Below, one piece after another: positions 11,723 to 24,734 of a DNA stretch of 64,000 bases. The position numbers were made by a program, and so were the translations under genes. Location: contig JAEILZ010000009.1 in NCBI GenBank assembly GCA_018873225.1, positions 301,501-365,500 on the forward strand, given 5' to 3'. Source of the DNA: [Phialemoniopsis] sp. UDSM-2020. Its lineage: Eukaryota > Ascomycota > Sordariomycetes > Thyridiales > Thyridiaceae. The stretch's first letter is position 1, and each line of letters starts with the position of its first letter. The notes under the pieces were generated by a model, which was given only the letters and a program-made list of their open reading frames with translations, had not been told where the DNA came from and did no database searches.

Positions 11723-14700
11723 ATGGACGGAGGCAATCGAGATGAGGAGGATCGGTTGGGGCCCGCATCAATACCCTTCTCCGACCTGCAACAGCCCCAT
11801 CTACATTCCATCCCCCAGCATCATCATCACCAGTACCACCACCACCGCCAACAACCCGACCTCCACCACCAGTACCACCACCACGACTACTCCCTGCAAC
11901 ACCACGAGCACCGCCACGAGCAACAACCTCCTGCTCCTTCTCACCACTACCAGCAACATCACCGCCAGTACTCCGATGAAGCGACCCTGTCGCCTTCTCG
12001 CTACGATTCTAGATCTCCCCAAATACCCGTCGCGTCCTATGCCGCCAGCAATTTCGACGCTGTAGCCGCCAACGCCGCTTTGGCCGTCGATGCCTACGCC
12101 GATCCCGTTGACCCCGACGATTTCTATCGCAGCTTTCACGGTGCTTCGCCAACCCAGCCCGCCGCCGGCCTAGTTTTCTCACCGGACGACCTCATGGCCT
12201 CCGGCCCTACAGCTAGCCGCCAGACCTCCTCGCTGCGATCCAACAGCAATGGCACCACCCCGAGGCACCCGCCCGTGCCTTCCAGCCGGCAAGGTCTCCG
12301 TTCCGGCGCCCGGTCAGCCTCGACTCCAGTCGACGACAAATCGGCAACCGGCACAGGGAGGACTGGGGCAGCTATGACCAATGGCTATTCTGGCCTTGCC
12401 AAGACTAACGTGAAGGATCTGAAGAAGCGGTTTGATGCGACAACAGCCGCTCCATCTTCAACGACGGCATCCCAGCGCAAGGTCATCTCGCGCAGCTCTC
12501 CAAGGGACGCCTCTTCAAGCTCAATACCCACACGATCTTCTGGGCGTGGGACTAGCCAAACATCTTACCAAGCGCTGCGCTCTGGAGCCTCTGCAGAGAA
12601 TACTCGGACAGCTGCCAGTCGAGGGACCCAACGACAAAAGTTTGCCGCCGAGGACCAGCTATCAAACAACACCCAGTCTTTTGCCAGTCGCATAAACAGG
12701 CCTCGAACGTCGATTTCGTCCAACAGTCAAGCGTCCAAGTCTATGACCCATCTCTCACCGAAGAGCTCGCCAAAACTGACGGTCGCTTCACCAACTTCCA
12801 CGCATTCAAACGGCCTTCTCTTCGGGGAAATCCTTCCCGATCAGAACGACACTTACACTGCAGGGTTTGGTATTGAGGGCTCACGTCCGCGGAGGACCTC
12901 TGAATCAAACCTACGGGACCCGGTACGGCCCCGTCAAAGGTCGAGGTCGGATGCTCAGCCAGAGCCAAATTCACCGACTGACTGGTACCGGGGTGTGGCG
13001 TCATCAAGGCCGCAAGGAGAACAGGATGGTGGCTACAGGAGCAGTCTTGCTACTCACAACAGGTCACAGAGCGATGTCGTCGGATCAAAGATGGCCATGG
13101 CTCACCACGTTCACGTACCTCAACAACTCGATGTTGAACAGAGGCCAGATGCGCAAGCCATCTCGCCAACTTCTCGCCTACCTGTCTCGGTAAGAAAGCT
13201 GAGTAGTATATCGAATCCTAGCAGCGAGGCCTCTACGCGCTCAAGTTCTCCGTCTACGAAACGTCCACCCACATCCACAAAATCCTCACGGCACCAGCCT
13301 CCACCGGTGTCAAGAGCCAAGACGCCAGTCCGGCGCTCTGCGACACCCACAACGACGACGACGCGATCCAAGACCCCAAACACTGGTCGACCTTCCAGTT
13401 CGACCAAGAAGCAACCTCCCTCCCAGATTGCGACGAGCTCAGGAAACAACCGATTGAACGCGTACATTACCGCGCCGCCACCGAAACTCTCTCCTCCCCT
13501 ACGTAGCTCACGGCCTCGTCAACCAGTATCAACCGCTTCTACGGCTAGCTCCAGGATGAGGGCGGTGGATAGAGCCAAGTCACCACACAATGCAGCAGCC
13601 CGCACAAAAGCGAAGCGGGACGAGTCGACATCAAGGCGGAAGATTGATGTCGGTCCTATTGACTTTGCACAGCGACGCGAGACCATCAGGTTAGCTTACA
13701 GCAAGTCGATCCGTGAGAGAGACGCCAAGGAGGCCAGGCAGGCGGCTGCGGAGCGGAGGAGAAGGGATATGGAGCGCGTCGCCAAAGCTAAAGCGGATGC
13801 CGAAGCTGCGGCGATCGCCCAGGAGAATGCTCAGCGCGCCGAAGCAGAGGCCGAGAGGATTCGGCAGGCAGAGAAACTGGACAGGGACACCTCCAGCGTG
13901 GAAGATCCCGTCAGCGCGAGAGAAGCCGATGACGAGAGCCCGATCTTGGGCCGTCTCAAGTTGGCTACATCGCCACTTGAAGAGCCGGTGAAAGCCTCAC
14001 CGACACTCGGCATTCCGGGTAGCTTCCCTAGCTATAACTCACCAAAGACGGACCAGGAGGAGATCCCCCAGTCTGCCATATCTACTACATCGGCGGTCAC
14101 AGAGTTTGACAACGAGACGCAGACGGAGCCGCCAGTACAAGAACCTCTCGAGATTGTGGAATCAGAACCGAGCCCACCTCCACCACAACCTATCCTCACC
14201 CACCACGAGCGGGCTACATATCGCTCACCTTTCGAGATCGCAACGCCTGACACAGAGTCACCACAGTCTGCTGAGATCGGGATCGCCTTCTCTGATGATT
14301 TGCCATCCCACGAGAAGATCGAGTATCGCTCGCCTTTCGAGGAGACTGGTATGCATGACGACAGTGCATCCATCAAGATCTCACTAGATACCGCTTCAAC
14401 ACCGCATCTTGATACCACGGATGAACCGGCGTCCTCAAGAGATGTCGAGTTCGATTCTGTTCCGGTCGGGCTCGCTATATCTGAGGATGACTATCATCAC
14501 GGCCAGCTGGTTGAAGAGCCTGAGCAACGATACGAGGAAGACGAGGCAGAGAGGCACTCGGAATCAGACTACCCCACGATAACGCCGTCCGCCAATTTAG
14601 GCGAACTGCTACGTGGTGAGTTCGCGCCGGGGCCGGGACCGGAGCCCTTGCTAGAATCCCGGATCGAGCCAGACTTCGAGAGCCAACCGTACTCTCCCGA

Positions 14701-17700
14701 TTCACACCACACTACAGTCACTATCGTGAGCCGCGATTCTGATTTCACTCCTGGCGGATCAGAGACCGCAGAGGATTCGAGCGTCACTAAGAGGGCGCAC
14801 TTGGAAAGCCTCGCAGACTTTTACGGAGGTCCTACCCTCAAAGACAACGTGGCTGCCCTGCGGGATTCCGCTTTTGCTCCTTCCGAATTCTCAGATGAGC
14901 AGGTGCCAAGCTCGGCCGAGTACCAGAGAACACCAGACACCTCCAACAGCCTGACCATCCCTCCCTTGGCCTCTCCTGCCAATCGATCAAGCCAGCAGTC
15001 CGGCTGGACAGACTTTTCGATTGATAGCAGCGATGGACAAAACTATTCCGCCAGGGAGTCAATGGGTCGCAACAGCGCCTCAGTTGTTGTCACACGACGT
15101 CCAGTGGGATCCTCTGAATCACGCCCCGAGTCCGTCTCAGAACAGCCGGGCTACGAGGAGCCCCAGTACAGCCCCGAGCTGTCACCCCTGGACGAGTCAC
15201 AGCCTCGTGTATCATACTCAAGCCAGCATCAGCTTCCAGAGCTCGATACAGGCGATGGATTCTCAATACCATACCTTTCGGATAACGCAGCGAGCCGGTC
15301 GGCACCAATGTTGCCAGATCATAGTCCTCCTCCCATTCCAGTCGCCAGTCAGCGGTCGCTTCACGAAGTTGCCCGTAGCTCCTCTACTGGATACTATGAA
15401 CAGATGCGATCAAGTACCTACTCTCAGTCCATTCCGGGAGACCAGGTCTCATCTGGGTTTGCACCGTCTCGACCGGAGAGCCACGACTTCACACCTGATT
15501 TCTCTCAGGCCGTCTCCACACCCCAGTCTGCTGAGCGGCCTTCCCTTGAACCGTCTCTTCGTTCCATTGGTGGCGAGACTCTATTTGACCAGGAGCACAA
15601 GATGCCAGCGGAGGCAACAGCCAGCAGGGAAAGCATCAGCAACGAGAAGCAAGCCCCGCCCAGCAAGGAGAAGAGCCGTCTCACCCAGCGACAGATGGTC
15701 ATCAGGGAGCTCGTGGACACCGAGGCTGTGTTTGTGCGAGACATGAACATTGTCGAGGAAATTTACAAGGGCACTGCCGATGCATGCACAAAGCTCGACT
15801 CCCAAACCGTCAAGCTGATCTTCAGAAACACCGACGAGATCATTGGCTTCCACACGTCTTTCTTGGCTCAGCTCAAGGATGGTGTCTCGAGCGTGTATTC
15901 GCCCAAGGGTGGACGAACTCCCCCACCAGTGGATAGTCGCGAGGATTCAGTCATCTCCGACTCGATGACTATCAACTCGAATTCCGCCAGTGGAGCGCTC
16001 GATGACATCAAAGACCGGCAGACGTCATTGGGTCCTCTATTCATCACCAATATTGAGAATATGCGGACCGCTCACGAGGGCTTCCTGCGCACCAGCGACC
16101 AAGCTGCCAAGAAGTTGATACAGATTCAAGAAGATCCAACGGTCAAGGTCTGGCTCAATGAGTGCAATGAAGTTGCCAAGGATCTGACGGCTGCATGGAA
16201 CCTTGATTCGCTCCTGATCAAGCCCATGCAGCGCATCACCAAGTATCCCAACCTGATTACCCAGCTGCTTCAGCACACTCCGTCGGACCACCCAGACCGC
16301 GAGTCGCTGATGCAAGCCCGCACAGCACTGGAGACTGCAATTCTTGAGATCAACAAGACCAAGAAGAACTTTGAGCTGGTCGGCCAGATCGTCGGCAGAA
16401 AACGCAAAGAGTCTGACGTCAGGGCCGGCTTTGCCAGGGCGTTTGGCAAGCGTGTCGACAAGCTGCAAGCCTCTGGCAGCAGACCGGCCGAAGACCCCGA
16501 GTATCTCAAGCTCCACGAGAAGTTTGGCGATGACTACTTGCGGCTCCAGGTGGTTCTCAGGGATGTCGAGTTTTACACCCGACAAGTCTCGGCCTACGTT
16601 CATGAGTTTTTGCAATACCTCTCTGCGATGGAGCTGGTCATGCGCTTACAACCTTCTCCGTGGCCTGAGCTAGAGAGCAAATGGTCTCGTTTCAACGTCT
16701 CCATGAGGGATATCGAAAAAGTAGCATTGGATCAACATGTAAGTTAAAAATTTGCCAATCACTAGTTTCACTTACTAACCACAAGCACAGCTCTCTCAGG
16801 TTCGAAAGCAGGTGATCGAGCCGTTCGAGCAGGTCATCAAATGCTACAGCAATCCCTCACTGGCCATGAAGAAGCGTGCCAAGAGGCGTCTGGATTACGA
16901 AAAGGCCGCCCAGCTCAAGAAGGGCGGGAAAAAAGTCGACAAACAGCTCGCTGAGCAAGTTGAACAATATGAGGCGCTGAACGAAACTCTCAAAAAGGAG
17001 CTTCCCAAGCTCTCTGCCAACACTGAGAAGATCGGCAACATTTGCCTCGGCAATTTTGTCAACATCCAAACAAACTGGTTCTCAATCTGGAAAGAAAAAG
17101 TCAAAGTGGTCCTCGACAATCAAAACGTCTCAGAGGTCTCGGAGATCACCACTACTTTCCACCGAGAGTTTAGAGAGTTGGAAGACCAGATCAACAGCAT
17201 CGGCATTCTCAACCCAACCCTGAAGCCGCGAACATCGCAGTCTACCACTGATGGGGAGTTTACCAAATCGAGATCGCGTCCGTCGGAACTGTCACCACGC
17301 GGCAGAGGCCTCTCGCAAAACAGCGATCTGGCGCCAACATTGCCCACTCCTGACTTTGGCCGACGCAGCAGCGGTCAATTCGTCATTACTACGGGCAACG
17401 CCATGGGCGGTCCCCCAACCGGTCCGATACCCAGTAGTCCGCACCATTACTATTACAGGGACTACTATGCGGGCATCAACACCAGCACTAGCAACCCAGG
17501 GCAGAGCGGGCAACCGCTCACCCCTGAGCTTGGTTCAGCGAGCTCGCGCTCAATCGCTGGAGGATCAGGGCGACCTAGCACGGGCCGCAGCTACGACTCT
17601 GGCGGGCTTCCCCGCCAGAGCACCGAGTCCGGTCCTGCACCTCCCACGCAGCCCCCACCGGCACCTCCGTCGGGCATGCAGAGTAGACGAGACTCTGGCT

Positions 17701-18086
17701 CTACATACAACTCGAACTACCCGCCCACCGCCTCGGTCGCAGCGGGCCAGGAGAGTAGGCGCTTCTCGGGACTCTTCCACTCAGCACTACCTTTACCCGA
17801 TGAGGCCGAGGGCAGCAGAATGTCGTCACGCGCCTCATCTCGGGACCGCGGCGGTGACCGGAACGCCGGTTACAATGTCATGTGGCTGGCGGCCTCGCTG
17901 TTCGAGTTCAATATCGAGACCACCAAGCACGAGGCAGGGTATCCGTACCTAACGTATCAGGCGGGTGAGATCTTTGACGTGATCGCTGAGAAGGGCGAGC
18001 TGTGGCTGGCCAAGAACCAGGATGACCCGCACGTCCAGGTCGGCTGGATCTGGAGCAAGCACTTTGCCAAGCTGGCGGACTCTTAG
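11723..18086 (+). CDS. DH-BAR-SH3 Rho-family guanine nucleotide exchange factor (Tuba/DNMBP-like)
   Basis: Two exons, 11723-16738 and 16791-18086. The 52-nt intron has a GTAAGT donor and a CTAAC branch point. Product 2,103 residues. The order is: a His/Gln-rich stretch (about 22-85); a very long Ser/Thr/Pro-rich disordered region; a charged Ala/Glu/Arg helix, probably coiled coil (about 660-735); a DH domain (about 1322-1555) with the KPMQRITKYP signature of helix alpha-5; a BAR-type helical region (about 1560-1815, spanning the intron); a Gly/Ser/Pro-rich linker; and a C-terminal SH3 domain (about 2036-2102) ending GWIWSKHFAKL. DH domains load GTP onto Rho/Cdc42/Rac GTPases. BAR domains bind curved membrane and often replace the PH domain, which is absent here. 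Expected role: polarity, septation or endocytosis at the plasma membrane. The exact target GTPase cannot be read from sequence. Confidence 0.9.
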
Positions 18087-21000
18087 AAGGGGGATGGCCA
18101 GGGAGTGAGTGCGGCAGCAAAGACGACGCCGGTACCGAAAATGCAAGAGCCGGCTACGCAAGACGAAGACGAATCGCCAGGGCTGCACACAGGCCCGGAC
18201 CACGACTGAAACATACACACATTTTAGAAGAGCATGAGCGCGAAGACGGCCTTCACAGGAACAATGATGCTACATGACACACATACACACAAATACCTGT
18301 TCTATGACAAAGGGAAATGGGGCTTTTATACAAAGAGGAAGAGATACACACATGGCGACACGGCGTTTTCCTTGTTTCTTTTCAACACTTCTGAAGACCT
18401 TTTTATCTTTCTCGCCAGCGAAGCAAGTTACCTTGTCTATTATTTCTACGAAATGAAGAGGCGCGCGGCGCGTGTATCCATTCTTCTGCATCGAGACGCT
18501 TCATTCCCGTCTTTTTTACGGGAAGAGAAGCGCTGTGCTCGATACAAAAAGCCGTTTTGTTTTCTTGTCCCTTTACGAAATCCACCACCACCACCGCTAT
18601 TCTTCCGCCTCGACGTCCGGACATACATCAAACTACTTACCTTATTACAAACCAATTCTTCATGTGTAATTATGTGGCATAGCCCCTCCCGTTCTACTTT
18701 TCTACCTGGCTCCTCTTCTAGCTTTTCTGCAGCCTCAACTTTGACGGACAGGGAAAAGGGGGTTTTGGCTCTTTTTCTTTTGTCACTTCTTCTTTCAAAC
18801 TTTTAAAAAACTTTTATTAGGGAAAGGGAAAGGGCAGAAAGGCATTTGGCTTTTCTTGACGACATGGGGAAAAAAGGGAAGAAAGGGGAAGGGTGTTTAG
18901 GGGGGAATGAAGAATCAGGCAGTAGTGATTGTGTGGAATAAGATCAGAGATATCATCAATATGGACATGACCTTTTTGACTCTTACGAATACCTTTTCTG
19001 ATTGCGATATCTAGCATGTGTGTGTGCTTGATGTTCGAGGCAGATTGCAATATCGTGGACTGGCATGCGATTCACGCAAAAAAGCAACAAACTTGCCCAA
19101 CTTACTCTTCAGTGGTTCTACAAAGGGGGAGTCAGACCTCTCCGAGACCCAAAGCCTCCGGACAGCCTCATTGCCCGAATCTCCAGATACCTATCAAGGT
19201 GACGACGCATCCGCAACGTACCATTGCCCTGCGTCTCCATGTGATACAAACATGCTCGGACGGTTCCAGACCATGAGCAAATTTTCCTCGCCTCTCCGCT
19301 GACAAGTCACTCTAACGCCGATGCTGTGCTTCCCTGCTTCCCTGCAGGGCTCACATGCGTCTCCCGGACTGTCGGTGAGAGATGATGGCTCCGAAGTATA
19401 CGACAATGGCGAAACCTCTCGGAAGCTCCGATGGGAGAAGGGGGCCGGTTTGCGAAGGTCAGGAGTGTAGTATTGCAGATATCCAGAGACAAGGAGAAAT
19501 CCTACGATCGAGTCTCATCCTTATTTTTGTATCCTGCTCCAGGACCAACAGTGCTCTTGTCTCATCGTGTGGTCTGAGAGAGCTACCCCGCCAGCTCAGG
19601 AGCTTTCAGATTCTTGTTCTGTGCGTGTCGAGCCACGGTTCGGCTCCCACAGGTTGGGAGCATGCAGCTAGACCTTTGCGGCCCCGGTGATGGGAGTCTA
19701 AGATGATCTCCCGAGCAGCACGGATGGCCTGAGCGAGCAAGTTACCCATCTGAAAGGAAAACCTGGATCGGAAAACCGGTTAGTCTGAAGGAAGGGAAGG
19801 GGTTTCTCTCGCTCCTCGCAACATTTGGCGGTACGTGTTTGCCGAGCACAAGCTGTGCTTCGTGACAGAAGCGCCTCCATGTTGTGACGCCAGACAGCTG
19901 ACGAGCGTCCAAAAAGGCGTACGGCACTTCTTCCCAGCTGGGCATGACGTGCATATTCACAACAATTGCTGTGTCAGGGGTGGCCCGTCGTGCAGTTTGT
20001 TTCACCATGTAGCATCCCGGTCTGTGGCTACCCGTCGCCGTGGCACATCCCGCTTGGCAGCAGGAGGGGCAGCATCGTCATATGAGAACCAGGTGAAGCA
20101 AGGACGTAGAATTACAATTCCAGGTGAATTCTGCTGTGGTTGAGGGTGTCCTTGGTTTAGATGATCGCGTCGTGTGATGTGACGGGACAAGGCAGGCACA
20201 CTTGCGTATGGCCAACTTGGCGTTGATTTTGGGTTGGGGAATTTGTCAAAATTTCTAAGGGAGGTGTAAGTGGTGTTAGTCCCTGGACTTCAGCATTACA
20301 ATAATGTGTGTAAAGTCGTCATGAGTTATCCAACCATCTGGGAGGCTCAAACGAAGTAGGATGTGCGGGCCGTAAAATTGAGAGGGCAGCTTACACACTC
20401 GTCCACTACTTGTCGTCAGGCTCTCCAAGTTGCCACACGATGTGATCATTGTTCCCCAATCAGTTCCTAATTGAGGGAAACTTAGCGTGATGCTATAAAA
20501 AGGCCAGGCTGGCCTTGTAGAGGAACAGACGATGCAGGTCGCAGAAGACTGACCGCAAATGTCTGTGCGCCTGCAGGTTGACATATTCGGCACTGTCGGA
20601 TGGCAGTGGACGAGATGAGATCAGATGAAATACGACTCTGAGATCCGATGCCGACCTCTTTGGAGCGTTAGCTTTGCCGAATGGGCTCCTAGGGTGCTTC
20701 TGGAACGTTTGAAATTCTTCTTTGAGGACAGATTACGCAGCTGCTTTTCTGATCGACGTCCGGGTTCAGGTAACGATCGATAGATGGAGAGAGTTAATTT
20801 GGTCTGCGCCTTTTCCACGGACAAGGGGTGACCATGTTCTGATCAATGCAGGAGGCATGTTACAATAGCCACAGGGGTTTGGTGATGTTGTCGAGAACGA
20901 AGAGGCTATCATCGAGTGGAATGGCGATGTAATCGTCAAGGAGTCGTTAAGTCTGGGTCGAGGGCTTCCCGGGTTTTCGAAATATGCAAACCGGGGGAGC

Positions 21001-24000
21001 TTGCCCCTGTGCAGATCTAACGAGGGCGACATGCGGGCGCCGAAGCGAGGTCCAAGCAATTCGATAACGGTTCTGCTAATGATGATTGTGGTGTTGGGAA
21101 GAAAGCACTAGGTATGAATTTGATTTTCAGTTGCCTGGGGTAAGTTGAAATGGAAGGCACCTCCATGATTGATTCCGTCTCGTTACTACTTCGAGTCAAG
21201 GCAGGCACTCAGATACGTTCTTGCCCAAGGTAGAATTAAGCTGAGAATGTTAGGTCAGCATCACTTCGACTTGCGTTGGTTTTTTTGGGTTAAAGTAAGT
21301 AAATGAAGTGAACTCTTCGAGATAACAACTTGATACTTGACTTACACGACCAGACATACATGCAAGTCAACACCTGTCAACAAGCCCTAGCCTCAGTCAA
21401 ACTTCCTAGCCAAAGCTTAGAGATGTGTGCACAGACCGCCTCTGTGCAGAACACCACCACCAGCATGTTGCAGCAACGTTGAGCCCGCCTGGCTTCCCCA
21501 AGGCCTTGGGATGGTGGCTTGGTCGACCGATGAGCATAGTGGCCCACGCTGGCCCACGGTGTCACAGCTTCTCGACTTGCCATCTCGGGCTAGTCAGGCT
21601 ACCATCGATGCCCATGTGCCGGCAACGATGCAGATGCGACCTCCACACCTGTCTTGCTGCCGTGTCATCATCCGCTGATCCACTTCCATCTTTGGAGGGA
21701 GTTCGTCTCGCGCGGAACCCTCCCGTTGGCCCCCGAAGATCAGACTGTCTTGGACTCTGGACGTCCTCTACCACAAATCCAGCATTTACTTGGTGGTTGC
21801 CAAGTATTCGCTCGTCCTGCGTTCATCTCATCATTTCCCAACACGCCTTCGAATATGGTGATTTCACCCGGACTCGCGTCGTTGCTGGCAATCGCTGTTC
21901 TTGGCCCCGCTCATGGGTCAGCATGTCTGGGCAGGCGCCTTCGGGCCGAAGTAGTAGTCTTGACATCGGCATCGAGTAGATCACAAGTATGCCCTGTCCC
22001 ATCTTGCAAGTCTTGGCTGGGATGACAGAGCTAGTCGCGTGAACCAACCAAAGGATGTCCAAGCGCCTTTGATCAGACTGCAAGACCACACCGAGGTACT
22101 GGCGCGAGGTGAAACCTACCACATCTCCACTTGCATAACAAAAAACGGTCGGGACATACCCCGATCACGGTCCTGCGGGGTGCCCTCCAGCGCGGGACGC
22201 AGATGGATGCATTCATCTGATCTATCGCCGTTGTGGGGGGACCCAGATGACCGTTGCGCGCTGAATAAGGGAGCTGTCCCGTCGTCTTACTTACTTTACT
22301 GGGCAATGGCCGAAGCGTGGTAGGCGTGGACAGCCTCTCACGCAGATTGTGCACTCGGATATTTGATTAAGCAATATAAGACACGCCAGCTTGTGCCTGA
22401 CTGGCTCGTCGTATCCACCCAGGCGGGATGCCCATGATCTGGTGCTTGATATGTGGTGCGATATACCTTGAATACACTGGTCGAGTGTAGGATCCTACTC
22501 CGCAGGCCGCAAACACATTACCAGGGTCAACGAGCGTTGACCAAAATAGACCCTGCGAGGTCGTTGATAACCCGTGGTTGCGTGGGACCTGTAATAAGTC
22601 AGGTGTCCTCCTCACAGCGGTTGTCCCGTGCGCAGCTCCGGTCTGGATCGCGCGAGATGAGCTGAGAGTTCCGTGCAATCTCATCAGCATCGAATCTCGG
22701 TGACAAGGTCCTGCAATCTATTGGGTTGGGGCGGTCCGGAACACAGCCGTTCCTACCAATGTCTTCATGAAAGATGTTTATCATCCACAGGCAGGAGGTC
22801 TGCGTGCCACTGCCCGCGGATCTGGAGGCGGGAGAAGGATATGCGCGGATGGACCTGGGGGGAACCGAACAGTATCACCTAGCAGTGCGGGGACCGTCTG
22901 TGCTATGAAGGAGCATCTTTGAAGGGCCCATGTCCGATTGCCAGAATTTTGATTGAGACGACGAGGGGCAGTCCACCGGAGAGAAAATCGTTCCGTGTTC
23001 GCAAATTTTGCCAAGGCGTCCCTAGGCTCGTGAGCTAAGGGAAATGTGCCCCAAGCATGGCCAGCTCGATCTCGGAATGATATCCAGGCCGAGAGAAAAA
23101 AAAAGTTGTGCAGACAGACTTCTAGACTTTTCTCTCCAGTCCCAAAAGAGGCCTCTGGTCGCGACCTGGTCTGGTGTTACAACCCTGGCATCCCAGCGGC
23201 CATCATTAAAGGCTTTGACGAGGGGTTCGTTGACGGTATGGTATCAGACGATGCGCCGGTGCAGCCGCAGGTGAGGAGGACACGGACATTTATTTCCTGC
23301 GATGATCTGCAATGGAGCCCAGGTATGAGGCCAGGCACATGCCAAAGCGGATCCCGCTTCCCGGCTCACGTCTTACAAAGGACCCAGCCCTGAGCGAGGG
23401 GAGCTAACTTTGGTCGACAAAGCAGTCCTGACGAGGTGACAAGGTCCTTGCGGCTGAGCCAAATGGGAAGCACAAATCTAAATGGCACCCTGGGACATGA
23501 GCGAACCATGCACGACAGGCAAACCCATAACACCATCCCCTCCATCTGCTTAGTATGGAGGGGTTCGTGGGAGGAGAGGCTGTCTGTCGCAGATAGGTAG
23601 TCGTCTCTTTAGCTTGTACATGGACTCAATCAGTCTTGGCGTAGATCATAGGTACTTCGAATCCACACACATCCGAACCTCACGAACCTCTGACGCACCA
23701 CTTCTGGTGCGTGGCTTTTTAGTACCGTTAGTCGGATATGCCTCCCAACTGACTCTTTTTTGCTATCAGACGCGCTGCTCCGCATTTACCATACCCTGCG
23801 CAAGGCAAAAGCACCCACATCTGACAATTTGCGACATCTATACTCCGTATCTTCTCTCGTCTCCTGCCCGAATAGTGATGTCCGGACAAGGCCGGGCCAA
23901 TGCGCTCCCCCTCCCCAGACCTCAGGCCAGGTGAAGTCGCAACTGTGGGTTTTCCTGGTCTCTTTTTCTAAACCCGTCGAAGAATTTACTTGTACTTGTC

Positions 24001-24734
24001 TGGTGTGTGGAGTCCGGGGGGGCTTGTCGAAGGAAGTTCCAGCCAGGGTGTCCCAGCCTGTCTTGCTTGTACTGCATTGGAAGTGGCATCGTACCTAATT
24101 CTTTTCTCGAGTAAGCCAAGGGACCCTAGAGTACTTGTGTTGGTACTTGTCCCTCCTTCGTCAGTAACAAGATTTGATACTAATCTTTAAGTTTCCCGCT
24201 CCCGCGGCGCCTGCCACTCAAGTCTACTGTCTCCACTCCACTCCGCCAATTCGCCGCTTTTTTTGCCCACCTGCACTTGACACCTACCAAAAGAACCACA
24301 CCAGACACAGACCAGACCAAACCAAGCAAGGCAAAGGACAAGGAGGGCCAAGGCCAAACCAGAAACCCCATAATAAGCTTCCCTCACCTGCCCCCCTCCT
24401 CCCACTGGCAGCGACAGCGCGGCGCATCACGACACACAGACAAAGAACGAGCTCAAATCAAGCCTGGTCGACCGACCGCGGTTCTCTCCTTCTCAATTCC
24501 CTCACTCGTTGTTTTTTTATATTTATTTCCAGTCGAGACGCCTCCTCCAAGCCCTCCCGAATTCTCTCTCTCGCCTTTCTGTATATGAATGATACAAAAG
24601 CCTGGATCCTTTCGCGAAGCTTGGTCTGTTGGCTCTGCAGTATAAAGTCACCGGCGTCCCCACCCTCATACTACATAGCAACCAGTCTCTCTTCTTAACT
24701 CACACTATTACCTGACCAGAGTATTCATTCAATC
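18087..24734. other. 6.6 kb stretch without a supportable gene, upstream of velB
   Basis: No frame here has a recognisable domain, a matching splice partner or sensible composition. The longest (21425-21979 +) is rich in Cys, Trp, His and Arg and overlaps frames in other phases, which is typical of noise. The first part (18.1-19.0 kb) is probably the 3' UTR and downstream region of the RhoGEF gene. The last 550 bases (about 24190-24734) are strongly C- and A-rich with pyrimidine tracts, and a TATAAA at 24641-24646 precedes the velB ATG by 94 bases. I saw no long repeats or transposon remains. A non-coding transcript or an extended velB leader is possible. Confidence 0.5.

Noticed and set aside
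21425..21979. 184-codon frame in the gene-free interval
   Set aside because: Biased to Cys, Trp, His, Arg and Ser, overlaps other frames of similar length and shows no domain.
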